NCBI GenBank assembly: GCA_024195265.1
Contig: JAJLRJ010000001.1
Location: 60,444,289 to 60,508,288 of the forward strand
Direction: 5' to 3'
DNA: 64,000 nt
Origin: Dendrophyllia cribrosa
Taxonomy: Eukaryota; Cnidaria; Anthozoa; Scleractinia; Dendrophylliidae
Program-made: the position numbers and the translations under genes
The notes under the pieces: generated by a model
Databases searched by the model: none
Told to the model about the DNA's origin: nothing
What the model saw: only the letters and a program-made list of their open reading frames with translations
Shown: positions 43,824 to 57,005 of the stretch, piece by piece
Numbering within the stretch: position 1 is the stretch's first letter
Layout of the letters: every line of letters begins with the position of its first letter

Positions 43824-45207
43824 ATGTCTGTCAAGGAAATAACCAAAAGTTCAGCTTTTACTATTCCTACAACGACTATTTGCTATCCGCACCAAAGAAC
43901 TGAGGAAGGAGGTTCGGAAGTATTGCGGCCCCCAGCCAAACTATCGCTGTTATCACCTGTGTTGGGACAAACCCGCCGACGAAGAGCAGCTACAAGCGCT
44001 AAGCAGAAGGAACCGGCAGTAGTGGCGAGAAGGAACGCGAGAGAACGAAAACGCGTTAAACTGGTGAACGACGGTTTCATGCGGCTGAGAAAACACGTGC
44101 CTACGGACCCTAAAAACAAGAAACTGTCTAAAGTTAAAACTCTGCGTAGCGCAATCGACTACATACGGCACCTGCAGCACGTACTCGCGATGGCCAATAA
44201 ACATCAAATGGAAGCAGAACACGAGGCAGCTGGTCCACAAAACCAGAGTTGGATAACCGCGTCTGACTTTGTAAGTACGACAATCAGAGCGCCTTCACTG
44301 AGGCCAGTCAATGATCAGTCGAACGCATCTCCGCGGCTCCCGCACTACAACACTCTATCGGACATCACAACGATCGCTCGCTCGCTCGCATTCAAAACCG
44401 AAAACGCGTTGCCGACGAGCTGTTGTATGTTATAAATGGATACAACAGGCGCTCTAGCACATTTTTTCAGACTATAGCCTTGTTTTTGGTGGCAGGTTTT
44501 ATTGTGGTGATGGCATAGATTTCGCTTAACACGATTCAGTGTTGGATCAGCAAAGCCGTCGCCAAGCGAGATTCACCTCAATTCGGAATCGTTAAAATAA
44601 TTTGGCATCGCACTAAATCACCTAGCACTTGATTCCGTCTAACTGAATTTCATGGGAAAACATATATAATCTCGAAGCCTGTTTAATACTTGTTATACTA
44701 TAAGCTTATACCTTTAGTTAAAATTTTCCGAGGAAGTCCGCAGCGTCTTCAGTATTTTAAAAATATTTCTTTCAGCCTTTGACAGGCGACATCTATATGG
44801 TCAGGAAGTTCAAGCAGAGATGCATTTTCCTCTAAGTAGCAGATGGGCATATTGTTGTTACAGCACTCTCGGCATATTCCACTTATCCTTGGGAAAATGT
44901 AGCGTAAAATAACTCTAAAAACTTAGAAACAACCGATCGTGTTATCGAACATGTCTTTTGCTAGGGTAACGCCCATAAAGTATATGAAAATTTACTCTTC
45001 GATAAGAGCGCGTCAAGTCATTTTGAGTGTACGCGAAGCGAGTTCGTTTTGAATAATAATCTATTTCCGTAAAAGCTCTAACTCCATCTTGTTTTCTTTT
45101 GTCCTTAGAAATCCGAAGAGGAGTACAAAACTGAATTTGGCAAGACGGTTTTCGCTTGCGGACAACCTAGAGTGCGACCTTCAACGAATGTACCGACGAC
45201 GTTTTGA
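43824..45207 (+). CDS. Achaete-scute family bHLH transcription factor
   Basis: The proposed CDS joins 43824-44270 to 45109-45207 (181 residues). Residues 68-121 are the bHLH domain: basic region ARRNARERKRVKLVNDGF with the DNA-contacting Glu of NARER, then FMRLRKHVP, a loop PKNKKLSKVKTL and helix 2 RSAIDYIRHLQHVL. This is the achaete-scute signature, acting as a dimer with E proteins on E-boxes in neural or nematocyte precursors of cnidarians (family knowledge). The ATG lies in AAACAATGT, 67 bases after a TATA box. Residues 1-67 are low-complexity. A perfect donor TTT|GTAAGT at 44271 and a pyrimidine-rich acceptor (CTTTTGTCCTTAG, to 45108) keep frame and give the tail KSEEEYKTEFGKT...VPTTF. 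If unspliced, the frame runs on to 44435 (203 residues) ending SCCML. Which form is used cannot be told. Confidence 0.88.
44271..45108 (+). other. Candidate intron of the achaete-scute-like gene
   Basis: 838 bases, GTAAGT...TTAG, phase 0. Its first 165 bases stay open in the exon 1 frame, so retention would yield a different C-terminus. Confidence 0.6.
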
Positions 45208-45594
45208 TGGAAAACAATCAACAAGATAGAAATGTTTTCAATGAAATACGCTTCGCTCGACGAGGATGAACAAGTGGTAAACTCGCAGAATATACCACAA
45301 GCTATTGGGAACAAGCGGGATGAAACCGAATTGTTCGCAAACTAAATATAGGACAAGAAATTTACCGCAACGACGGAAAGAATCGTATTTTCCCAAGATG
45401 GATTTATATAACCGAGAGCCATCGAAGAGACAATTGGTTGGTGAATGAATGGAACAGACAGCGCAAAATACTCAAGAAGAAATTCAAAATATAGTTATTT
45501 ATACGCAATCTTCAAGCGCAATAATTTAACATCTATAGACAAGTTGAGCTGTCAAAATTTCCTTGCTTATCTTAGCTTCTTCATGCACAGCCGA

Positions 45595-45890
45595 ATAAAT
45601 TATTTCCCTTCGAGACATTGAATTTTGTAGAAAAAAAGAGAGAGAAAGGCATTATATATATGTAAAATAAATCAAATTGATCGTATTCTCCTATATTCTG
45701 CCTGTAAATTATTTTTCTTTTCAGAAAAATTTGCCTTCAACGAGGAATGAATACAGTGAGAGAAATTATAATCGTTGTTGGTTAGGAAAACGTGAATAAA
45801 AAGATCTACAAAAAACAAGACACTTTATTGTGGCTACAATTTGCGTTTTACTTTTCAAGGAGACTTCTCCTGTAATAAAATATTCTCCGC
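45595..45890 (+). terminator. Candidate polyadenylation region of the achaete-scute-like gene
   Basis: AATAAA-type hexamers cluster here: GAATAAATT near 45594, AAATAAATC near 45666, GAATAAAAAG near 45795, and TAATAAAAT near 45874. No choice among them is possible from sequence. Confidence 0.4.
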
Positions 45891-46369
45891 GGGTTGAAGA
45901 AACTCCAACCACAAAGAATTAATTATTTATTGAAAATGACTGAGGCGCTTAATAGGAAACCTTTCATTTACATTTCCAAGTAGTACTCGAATCTACGGAA
46001 CAAAAATTAAGCATTCATGCAAATTGAAAGTCCGTGAAAGGCGAAGGCAGAATAGTTCACTTAAACGACGGAAGCAATAATCAAGGCCTTGATCGGGATT
46101 GGATGGAAGCGTTAGTTTTACAAAAGCGAAAAAAACAAAAAAGAAGCCCAATTTTTATTATTCCTTTTCTTTAACCGCTAAATCGTTGGGTTTTCGCTCT
46201 CTGGACGCTGTTTACACATAATTTCCCGCAGCTCTTTCTGTCTTAAGGCGAAGAATTTGTTTTGGTCTCGTGGATTATCGATTTCCGAGTGTTCCGATCA
46301 AATGCGACACGTGCCTAGCACAAAACCAGTAGTACAATTATCACTGGCTCTAATTACGCTTCGCCAAAC

Positions 46370-46704
46370 AATGTCATTGGTTCGCTAATACAATTTCATT
46401 GTGTACTCGCTAGTATGTAGTGTGCCACTCATGCAAATAATCCATTTCACCATCGCCGCAAGTTTCAATATAAGAACGGATGTAGCTAGGCGCAGTATTT
46501 AGACAAGCATTTAAAAATATTAGATCGTATCTCTTAGCTAGTCAGTCCGAGCTTTATTATTATCTCCCAAACATGGGTTGTCACGCATGCGTCAGTTTCA
46601 CGCTCAGTAACCGAACTACCGTTTTCTGTATTCCTGCATCAACACAAACCAAGCTTGCGAGAAGCTGGAATCACGTTTTGCGACCGCGCTTTTCTCGCGT
46701 TTGA
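46370..46704 (+). promoter_or_regulatory. Second promoter-like segment with a 43-codon frame
   Basis: Inverted CCAAT (ATTGG near 46377), a POU octamer ATGCAAAT at 46431-46438, TATAAG at 46469-46474, and an ATG at 46573 opening 43 codons to TGA at 46702. The spacing resembles the bHLH promoter 2.7 kb upstream. The short product (MGCHACVSFTLSNRTTV...) has no known domain; it could be a first exon, a leader, or chance. Confidence 0.3.
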
Positions 46705-49700
46705 TGCTTCGTTGGTTTATTTTGCCTGGTTCATTGAGCCACAGTGCGAATTAGTTTTGAGTTTCAGGAAGTAAAAGAGAAACCTTTCGCGCTTCAGTTG
46801 GGGGAAATTAATTGTTTCGGAAAAGTTGCCTTAATGCTAATGAGATAGCAGGTGTTTTTTTCTGTTTTTGAATGAGAAGAATCTCACACGCATTAGTAAA
46901 CTGAATGGGGAATTCCTCTCTTCCGATTTATTCCAATTGATTCTATTTTAGTTGTGAACGAATAATCCTGTACCATTCAAGACGAGATTAAAGCGCGGTT
47001 TTCGAAGATTGAACACACAAAGAAAAGAACATAAAACAATAAAAACAGAAAGGATTTTTAGAACGAAATATAAACTGCGCTATGAGCACGACACAATTTA
47101 CCCGAATAAGACAGGCGAACTTAATTAGAAATGTCTGCGGAAAATAAATGTCAATATTGCACGCTTTGAGCAGAGAACTACACTGGCTTGAAATCTGACC
47201 AAATAAACATGGTTTGTAAGATAAGAATACGATATAACGCTACTTTTTTTAAAAAGAACCGATTGGCGAGGTTTTGTTTTTGTTTTCTGTTATGGGCTTA
47301 AAATCGGCGAGATCATCCCATCATCGCGTCGAAACCAGCTTGAAAAAGCCCGACAGCTAAACTAAATATTCAAGTGATAAAAATAAAGCAAAGAGCGAAA
47401 ACCAAATCGAATATAGAGAAATCGGACACGGACAGGGAAAAAACGATGACCATCAATAGCCATCGCACTATTTCAGTTGTTTGGTGACACAATATTTAAG
47501 AAAAAGCGAGCCCGTTCATTTCAAAGAGGTTTTTGATTTCACTTTGTTTTTTTTCTTCCGAGTTATCACAGAAGAACCTACCACAAATATCGACACAGGA
47601 AAGTCCAGTTGTAAGATAAGAACGTGTTCTTTGTTGCTCAAATTATTGCGTGAAGACCTAAAGACAGCTCCAAAGTGGGTCTCATTTAATCTTGCGGAAA
47701 GATCCCACCGATTAACCAATGTTTGCGGTTTGATCATTAACAAAATGAAAAGAAAGCTTGACTTAAGAAGAGCAATTGCTTCGTAACTCCAAAATATGCA
47801 CGTCCTTGTACATATTTATTTTCCTTTCTGGAATTATATAATTCTATACTCTTTAAGTAAGTGGGCCATATTTTTAAAAAAGGATGTAGCTTTACCAATA
47901 AAATTTTAAAACTAAACGCAAATGCATATATTTAGAGGAATATGAAATAAGAATGAGGCACAAAAGATTAGAAATTTATTTCCTGTATCACCAAAACGTG
48001 CACGAAACACGATGAAAAGTGGAGGTGGACCGAAGCGTTTTTTCACTCGGATATATTCGTTACACGAGTTCGTACCACCTAACACTAAATGTAGCCCCTT
48101 TATTGTAAAATTTTTGTTCCAAGGTCAATTTCCAGTACACATTTGATATATTTTCTCGGGCGGGGTTTGTGGGATGTAAGTGATATATAACACGACCTGC
48201 AGTGAAATAAAAACAATACGAAAAAGCTAAATCAGACTGCTCGATGAACACGCTAAATTGAAGTCGTGTTATTATGATTCTCATAATTTCAATCTCCATG
48301 CGTCGTGTCAGTTAATAGACAGTTTACGAAATGCTGGAATAATTAGGGCCTACAAAACAACGTATTGAAAGACAATCACTGACCCCACAAAATTAAAAAT
48401 ATATCGCGTTTTAATAATTCCAAGTTTCGCAGGTTTTTTTCGTGATTGAATGTTCCAAGGGGGATCGCAGGAACGTCAAAATTAAAAAAAAAAAATCTCA
48501 AAGCATTGTTATTTCTTGCAATTTGGGTAAAAACGAAAGCGAAGAGGAACCCATTGGGCTTGTAAGGATTGATTAAGTGCCCGGGAATTTCTTTTTCTAT
48601 TTTTTGAATGAAAATTGGTAAAAGTCAGTTTAAGAAAATTCATTGCTATAAAATATAGTAAGAGTTTGCACTAGTCTATTGATCTAAATTATTAAATTGG
48701 CCGCCGGCCATCAGTTTTAAAAAGCACGGACTGAAAATTGATTTTCATGTAAACGAGAATTTTGCCAGTAAAAGCAATAAATAAAATGATTAGTAAAATT
48801 TCCTCGTCCCATTTCAAAAACACATTGAAACAAAAAGAAAAAACAGATGAAAAACAAAATGTGGGAATAAATCCAATTTCCACCACTCACTTTTGGCCCA
48901 TGCATGGTTCGATAAACTTATTTTTCGTTACAACCGTGATTCAAAAATGAGGAGTCAAGTTGTGTTCTACCGACAGTTTACCATGTTATTTACTCTTTTT
49001 AAATAAACCGTATGCCAGAACACTATTTATTTTGAAGTAGAGTAAATACTCACTAGGTCAATTTTGGTTCTTGTGGCATTTTACTCCCAAGGTTTTATTA
49101 AAAATTGATTGTAAAATATTTCAGCGAAGTTAAAACTTTCACTCTCTAGTTCACATGTGAAATTATAGAGTGATTCATAGAGTGATTATTCAACTGAATA
49201 CTATGGATTTTCTGCAGTTTTGCACATAACGAAATTTTGAAATAGTTTTCATTTTAAGCGCTTTCTTGGGTGAAAGGTTGACGATTTGACATCATTCATT
49301 CGTTCATTTATTCATTCGTTGAGTACAAGTTGTTGTTTCTTTCCTCCGTGTTTCCACCTTTCATAAAGCGACAACCACATCAATCTACACTTCCTAAACA
49401 TGTTTAATTTGTTAACAAAAATGAAAACTGAGAGGATCAAGAGGAAAGCGTGAAACAAAACGTTTGTTAGCAATTCCCAACACTTGTGTTTAAACAGGAC
49501 TTAATTTTCACCAATTCTAAAATTAAACACGAACTTTTTATTACAAAATATAGCCATATGTCGTTCTATTTGTTTTCAAAAAGTCCCCTATCAAACATAT
49601 TTTATTTTGTTCGAAATCTCTAAAGTAAACTTGGCCTCGAAAAGAATTTGGTTTGATTTATATTGTACTTGTGCGCACGTGTCATCGTCACTTGACACAA

Positions 49701-50225
49701 TGACGCACTTTAGGTGAATAATTCACTTATCTACCGGTGAATAATTTACTTATCTACCTCGCAGTGTTTGGTCGATATTGAACGGGTTTTAGGCATTTCT
49801 GAAAGGCTTCTGCATCGTGAGAGAAGCTTTGTAAAGCGTTGAAGGAAATTATATCCATTTCATGCAATCTGGATGTTTATGGTTTCAGTGATTAGAGTCA
49901 CAAAATATGGGGTAAACGAACAAAGCAGATAGAGAATGAAGACAAGAATTGAAGATGAATGATTAGATTAAAGAAACAAGAGAACATACGAGCAACATAA
50001 CATTTTCACAAAAGGATTTGATAATAACAACACCGAAGAGGGGAGAGATTGCTTAAACTAAGGCTTTAGGAACAATGATGGGAAGTAAAAAATGATAAAA
50101 ATGAAAGGAAAGGAATATTGAAATAAAAAAAAGTGCCCACGCCTTAAATTTTCCAAAATCAGTTTGTAAAACAAATATTACCGTAAGAAAGGTCTGCTTT
50201 GATCTTTATGCTAATCGTTTGGTTT
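46705..50225. other. Intergenic, no gene seen
   Basis: Open frames at 47481-47786 and others lack domains. Two runs of TTCATT/ATTCATT occur near 49300. A duplicated GTGAATAATTCACTTATCTACC lies near 49713-49757. Confidence 0.4.
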
Positions 50226-50229
50226 TCAT

Positions 50230-51242
50230 CCACGGATGTAAACGTTAGAGCAACCTTGTAAACATTACCACAGGAAGGTACTGCTCAATGGCTTTCAATT
50301 GAATGGTCACACTCTATTGCTTTCACAGAATGAAGACTTATAATCACCTTGTACAGCATAATAAACAGTACCACTGGAAAGTACTGCTCAATAGCTTTCA
50401 TTTGAATGGTCACACTTTAGGATTTTATCCACAGACTCAAAAGTTAGAACCACCTTGTACAGCAAAAAACAGTACCACAGGAAAGTACTGATCAGTAGCT
50501 TTCAATCACACTTTAGGATTTTATCCACAGAATCAAAAGTAAGAACAACCTTGTACAGCATAATAAAAAGTACCACAGGAAAGTACTGCTCAATAGCTTT
50601 CATTTGAATGGTCACACTTTAGGATTTCATCACAAAACTTTAACGTTAGAATCACCTTGTACAGCATAATAAACAGTACCACAGGAAAGTACTGCTCAGT
50701 GGCTTTGATCTGAATGGCCACACATTACGATTTACTCCACACACTTAAAAATTAGAATTTTAGGATATCAGCCAAAGTTCGAGCCAAAGTAAGAACCACT
50801 TTGTACAGCATAATAAAAAGTACCACAGGAAAGTACTGCTCAATAGCTTTCATTTGAATGGTCACACTTTAGGATTTCACCACAGACTCAAAGTTTGAAC
50901 CACCTTGTACCGTATAAAAAACAGTACCACTGGAAAGTACTGCTCAGTAGCTTTCATTTCAGTGGTCACACTTTAGGATTTTATCCACAGACTCAAACGT
51001 TAGAACCACCTTGTACAGTATAATAAACAGTACCACAGGAAAGTACTGCTCAATAGCTTTCATTTGAATGGTCACACTTTAGGATTTCATCACAAAACTT
51101 TAACGTTAGAATCACCTTGTACAGCATAATAAACAGTACCACAGGAAAGTACTGCTCAGTGGCTTTGATCTGAATAGCCACACATTAAGATTTACTCCAC
51201 ACACTTAAAAATTAGAATTTTAGGATATCAGCCAAAGTTCGA
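50230..51242 (+). repeat. ~110-bp satellite, about nine units with a higher-order period
   Basis: Each unit has CTTGTACAGCATAATAAACA, GTACCACAGGAAAGTAC (a 5-bp stem) and AATGGTCACACTTTAGGATT. A four-unit block of about 458 bp recurs, seen by GGATATCAGCCAAAGTTCGA at about 50763 and 51222. The family is the same as at 21885-22140. Not CRISPR-like: repeats are continuous without spacers. Confidence 0.9.
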
Positions 51243-51249
51243 CTTAACT

Positions 51250-54200
51250 GGGAGTAAACGTTTTCTAAGCAAACTCTTTCTTTCTTAACTTGAGTTCAAA
51301 CCCTGATAAAGAACACAAAAAAGCCCACCAAGTTACGGTTATGTTTTGTAAGATAAACAGATAGCTTGCTTAATAGAAAAAATACAAAATAAAAGATGAG
51401 AAATTCCCCAGAAGTCCTCAACCACTTTGAAACATTAAAAAAACCACCAATGATATTTGAACTAATTTATGGTTTTTATCTAGAATTAACGAAACAGTAC
51501 CGATCTGGCCTATTGAGTCTGAACAAATAATCCCGGCGCTACTTACGAATAATCGTTTTTCACTCCGGTACTGAAAAATGTTAGACAAAAAACTTGATTT
51601 AAACGCGTGTTGAATCCATTGTCCTTAGTTCTTTAATTAAAGGGTGGAAGTATAGTTTTGTTCTTTAAAATATTTTTCAAGGTATCTTAGGTATCTAAAA
51701 CCCGTCTGTGTTGTTTTGTTTTCGATGGGTTTTTTTTCTGTACAACAGAATGACTTTTAACCTGTTAATTTTTTCATTGTTCCTCGCCAAAGAATTTCTA
51801 GAAGATGCTTTATGGAGCTTGTTTGTATTATGTTACATATGTAGCATTGTTAAAAAGACAAGAAGAATAGAAATGAAAAAGAAATTATGAAAACATGCAC
51901 ACAAAATTAAAGGAATTGTGTTTCTTTCACTCTCTTATAGAAATGTTGCAAACGTTGACGCTGTCAAATAACAAAGTTTCAAATCCCTTACTCAAACAGG
52001 AAAAGTCGTGTCAAACGTAATCAAACGTCATTAATTTTGGAAATATAGTTAACGGACAAAATGTGCGGCTTAACAATTTATTTTTTTTTCTTTCTTTTCT
52101 TTCCTGTTTTTCTTTGGAAAGGAACGATTTTTTACACTCCACTCTTATGAACATTATATATCTTGTTTTTCATCTCGAAAATGTTTCTTCTGGTGAACAA
52201 ATCAAGAAAACAGAAGGAACGTTTCGGACTAACCAGAAAGTTAAACTGACTGCAAAACTTCTAGCTAAAATAAATGTGTTTCGTAAAAAAAAGTATCCTT
52301 GGTTCTCTACACTTCCGCTTCTAACTCAACAAGATAATTGCCATCACAGAATGAATAAGTAAATCTTCTTTTGTGCCACGCGCTATCAAAAAGCTCAAAA
52401 CAAGAAAAGACACGTGACCTTTACATAGTAATAACAATAACAAACACACAGGCGACAAAACCTAACTATACGAGAACAAGATTCGAACAAAGATCGCCCG
52501 CAAGACACGTGTTAAAAATTAAACACAACAATTAAAACATATGTTAATCCTTGTATTCAGGGCCTTTGTTCTTTACGGCCGCGATTTGCCCCGCTAATCA
52601 AGAGAAGTGAAAAAACCCTTTAATTTAAAGAATCGAAGGGCGAAGCTTTGTCTAAACTTTCGCGCTGCTAAGCGCCTGGTTTTCACGCGTAATTGATAAT
52701 GAAAGTTGTTGTAAGGACCCATTACACACATGAGTGATCGCGGGGATCGACATCTGTCAGTCATTGTCCGCGAAATACACTGTAATGGCTTCCTATCGGG
52801 AGGGAATGGTTAATTATATTGCCAGTATGTTAATGTGTGTTCCTTCGTCAATGAGGCACGCTCCGCGACCGATTTTGTCGCCCAATATGTGATCAAAAGC
52901 CGTTAAACATGTGATAATATACACATAAGAAAAACCCTAGGAAAGAAAATATCCTGTTTCATGTGTTTCAACCCTTAACAATTACTCCCACTCATGCATT
53001 TACACTTAACAGGGTAACATTAGCCCATAGCACTTTAGAGCTTGTCTTTTTAGCAAGTAGAAAAACTAATTTTTGAAGTCCAACACTAACAGCCAATATA
53101 AGAAAGCCAAAAAATAAACAATGACACGAGCCGCACTTTGCTATCTTTAAATGTTTACTCATTAATTAAGATCAAAGTATGTAAAATAATACGGCACTTT
53201 TTTTAGCCTAAACCTGCCGACAGACGCGCGTGCAAAATTAAACTGCATGAATGAAAAATAAAGTTTCAACTCCATACATATTAATTGCTGTTTTCGTGGG
53301 TGTCATAAAGCAACTATTTTAATCACACACATAACAAGAATTCGTTGTCTTTTTGTTTCTCTCACAATTATTCTTTCATTTTCTTTCATCAGAGATTCAT
53401 TTTCATCCATAGATGATAGTTATCTTCCTTAGAGGGAACGCCGGGACAATCATCTTTTTGAAATCGTTCAAATTAAGCCAAACTGGGCGTCTATGTCTGT
53501 TTCTAAAAGAACGTAAATGAACTGAATTGAAGAGTTTAACATAACGAAGACACCAGGCGAACGTACTAATGAATGTTTTTGTGTCTTCGCAGTTGGATGC
53601 ATTTTAATGTTCTCTTTGTGAATCGTGGCACGCTTCAAAGCCCGAGACGAAACGTTTGTTTTTATCCCTGAAAAGTAGAAAAAAGGTTTTATTGAATACA
53701 TTCATAGAACACAGATTTGGCAACTTTAGCAATCTTGGCTTACTATACAAGCGATTTGTATGACTGCAGACCGTGGAATGAAACATTCAAAATGACATCG
53801 ACGCGACAAGTGGCACCAAATAACACAACGACCCAGCGTCGCTCGGCAACTTGTTAATTTTTAAGCTCACAATTCGTAGTTTGGAGACAAAAGCCCCCCG
53901 GGAAACATTTATAAAAACCACTTAAATGATACATCTTTTTCAAACATTAACGGGATATCACAAAAAAGGAAACAACTTTTTAACAAAAATTGGCTTGTTT
54001 TTTAAGACTGCGAACATCCACTGATAATTTTCGTGTGCGATCGTGAAATGTGATCGTAGAGACCATTTTCACTGTCCCAGACTTCGCAAGCCACAATCTC
54101 CACGAATCGCAAAAAGATGTCGTTCTCTGCAGTATGGACTCGTAATCCTCTGGGAGAATTCCTCGAAAAGAGCCAATTAATCAAGAGAAATTAAAACATA

Positions 54201-55190
54201 ACAGTAAACAAGAACGGCAGAAACTACCACGTGATCACGCATGATTTTCCCGCCTTTTTTCAAGTTTGCAACGCGTGGAGGGAAGTTTTTGAGTTCGTGA
54301 ACAACTTGACTATTTATTTTTTTTATATTCTGAATCGCTACGCCGCATTACAATTTTGTTAATAATTTTGCCCAAAGCTGTTTTACTTTATGTTAAATAG
54401 CTGATAGAGCTTACCCGAAAATAGAGCGACAAAGTAGGAGAGAATCGAAGTTATGGTAAAATTATTAGACTGCTAAAATGTTGTCGCAATTTCAGGAAAC
54501 AAGTCCGTAAAATGTCTTTAAATCTTGACAAACCACGCTTAACCGGTAAACACCTGCATTAGTTAATAATATTCTCGAAAGTGGTTTAATGAAATCTAAT
54601 ATTTTTGGTGAGTTGACGTGAAGCTAGCCTGCGTTGCCATGCGTTCCATAAGCAAGCAAGTAAGTCGTGAGAGAAACGCCTGGCCATGCTGGCTAACGTC
54701 AAGCTCATCAGTGCTGTAATTTGTACGTAATTCAAAGCAGACCGCGAGCTCACGTTCGCCTCCCGCGTTATGTGGCTTTTGCCATATAACGCGATCATAT
54801 TAATCTTTATTTTTTTTTTTTGGGAAAACACGACGTAGTTATATCCGATGATGTTGTTAGCTTTCGTAGCTCGTCGGAATGTCCGACACTCTCCGATCGT
54901 TATTACAACAGTCTGTCATTGGCAGACGACTGTTCCCGAGGTGATTGTATCCTCGATTATATTTACAGTCTGTTACTAGAAGACGACATCGTGTTTTCGG
55001 TTATTCCCGAGATGATTGTACCACTGGTTATATTTACCTCCTGACATAGCAGAATACTTCAAGTTTCTATATACTTACTTATATAGCCCTTTTCGTGTTA
55101 AACACACAAGGCCATAAGTTTCTATATATTTACATGAAATTGTGAAACTATACTGTTCGTTTATAGAAGTTTATAATTTTGTTTCCTGTG
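51250..55190. other. Intergenic, no gene seen
   Basis: The segment 52560-52920 is less AT-biased and more complex than its surroundings and might be a regulatory element. 54930-55042 holds a duplicated phrase (TTCCCGAGRTGATTGTA). Frames at 52063-52362 and 54586-54831 have no recognisable domain. Confidence 0.4.
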
Positions 55191-55258
55191 GTACTTTCCT
55201 GTTAGCCTGTGAACAGGCTTCTTTATGGGGAATATCGGCGAGCGAAGCGAGGACTGGC

Positions 55259-55578
55259 TGGACACGAGAAAATTCGGAGAATCTAAGAACGTTAATCTTA
55301 ATTAATATGTAGTTTTTTTGTGAGAATAATTGAGTTGGGTTACGTAATGTTTCGCACATTCTTTCGTATTATTTCGAATATGATTACCGTCTTTTGTATT
55401 AGTCTTTTGTTTTTGTTCACATATTTCAGCAACATAACTTCAGTTTGAATTCAATTGGAATCGAGTTCGGTCGGGACAACTTAGAGGACGTTTATTTTTA
55501 AAGGTTGTATTTTCGAAGATTATCGTGTGTTACAAAAGTTCAAGTAGTGGAAAAATGAAATGTTCAATCTCGTGAACA
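55259..55578 (+). repeat. 5' LTR of the BEL/Pao element
   Basis: TG...CA ends, 320 bp. Differs from the 3' LTR by C/A in CATATTTCAGC and G/A in AAAAATGAAATG. Confidence 0.97.
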
Positions 55579-55583
55579 TTTTT

Positions 55584-55596
55584 TGGTAGCAGAGCG
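55584..55596 (+). promoter_or_regulatory. Primer-binding site
   Basis: TGGTAGCAGAGCG starts five bases after the LTR. It begins with TGG, complementary to a tRNA CCA end. The tRNA is not identified. Confidence 0.8.
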
Positions 55597-55641
55597 AGGT
55601 TCTCTGGACAACGAGATTTAAACAACACGGTTCAAGCTGTC

Positions 55642-56867
55642 ATGTCGGTGAACGGTGATTCGGCAGAGGTCGTGAGCGCGGGTGAAGTGAACGACGAAAC
55701 CGAAGAGCGAATCGAGAATCTTAAGCAGGAAAAGGCAAGAGCGAAATCAGCATTTCGAGAGTCAAAAACAAGCTGCTTCGTCTCGTCGATGAAGAAGATT
55801 ACCCGAGTCGACGACAAGTCAAAGAACTGTGTCAACAGTTAAGCGAAGTACAAGAGCATGCGATGGAAACAATGTCGAAGCTTTCGGGGGAGTATTCACG
55901 GTTAAAGGACAGAGGCAAACGAAAGAAAGTCGGCGAGGAAATGGACAAGTTAGAAGAAGAATTTTCGGAGGCAAACGGAAAAGCACACGAATATTTGGAC
56001 GGCCGAAAAGATGAATTATCGAGTTTGGCAACTGATGCGTCGGAAAACACTCGCCGGCGCCGAATCGAAGAAACCATTGTGCGGAAAAGTGCTGAAAAAT
56101 CCCGAGAAGAAGACCTCAAACGCAAACAAGAATTACAAGGCATGACTCGCCAGTATCAAGAAAGGCTTCTTGCAGAGGAACAACGATTACAGCGTGAACT
56201 GGAAGAAGACAAATGGAATTTCGAAGGCCTGAAAACCAGAGTAGAAAAATCTTCACAGCCCATCGGTCGAGATATGTGGAGCCAGTTAAAACGCGTTTCC
56301 ATTCCGGTGTTCAGTGGCGACAAGAAAACGTATGAAGGATGGAAAACAGCTTTCATGGCATGTATTGACAAAGCACCAGCGACACCAGAATACAAGCTGC
56401 TGCAACTTCGACAATATTTATCTGGCGACGCCCTTAAAGCTGTAGAAACATTAGGACATTCTGCGGCGGCTTACGAAGCAGCGAAAGAGAGACTTGAAGG
56501 GAAATTTGGCGGACAAAGACGAAAAATAGCGCTCCATCTAGAAGAATTGGAAACGATTAAGTCAGTTCGACCTGGTAATGCAACAGACATGGAGAGGTTT
56601 GCAGACTTGTTGGACGTCCTTGTGGTGAATCTTAAAGAGGCGAACCGCCATGAGGAGCTGGGAAAAGGAACGTTGTACCTTAGTTTGTGCAAGAAGTTGA
56701 ATGAGTCAACGCTGGCGCAATACCATCGGTGGATTTATGAGAATGGTCGCTGGGAATCGGTGGAAACGCTTAAGGAGTTTGTCGTACAAGAAGCAGAATT
56801 CCAAACAGTGGCTTCGGAGACCATCCGTGGAATAAACACTGCTGACAAGAGCGGCGAGCAAAAGTAG
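55642..56867 (+). pseudogene. BEL/Pao gag, frameshifted
   Basis: The ATG at 55642 opens an acidic, coiled-coil-like N-terminus. A one-base frame change near 55760 moves the frame; from there the third frame is open through 55863 to 56864. The body is a long charged helix, then a DUF1759-like capsid segment (RVSIPVFSGDKKTYEGWKTA, LSGDALKAVETLGHSAAAY, KFGGQRRKIALHLEELE). It ends in TAG (56865-56867), and a second in-frame stop TAA at 56955-56957 lies within the zinc-knuckle region before pol. Gag packages the RNA; as it stands this copy cannot make a full Gag-Pol without readthrough. Confidence 0.85.
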
Positions 56868-57005
56868 AACCGGAACCGGAAACATAACGAAAGGTCCTTC
56901 TTCGGGAGTTCTCAGAAAACTGAAGCTCAAAAGAAGACTGGATTTCGTCCGTGTTAAGTCTGCAACGGAGCTCATGGAGCTTGGCGGTGCGAGAAGTTTA
57001 AAGCC

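Noticed and set aside
50230..51242. CRISPR-like repeat array
   Set aside because: Repeats are ~110 bp, continuous and without unique spacers, in animal DNA; it is a satellite.
54586..54831. 81-codon - strand frame resembling a receptor helix
   Set aside because: One hydrophobic stretch only, ending in an A-rich run; no supporting motif.
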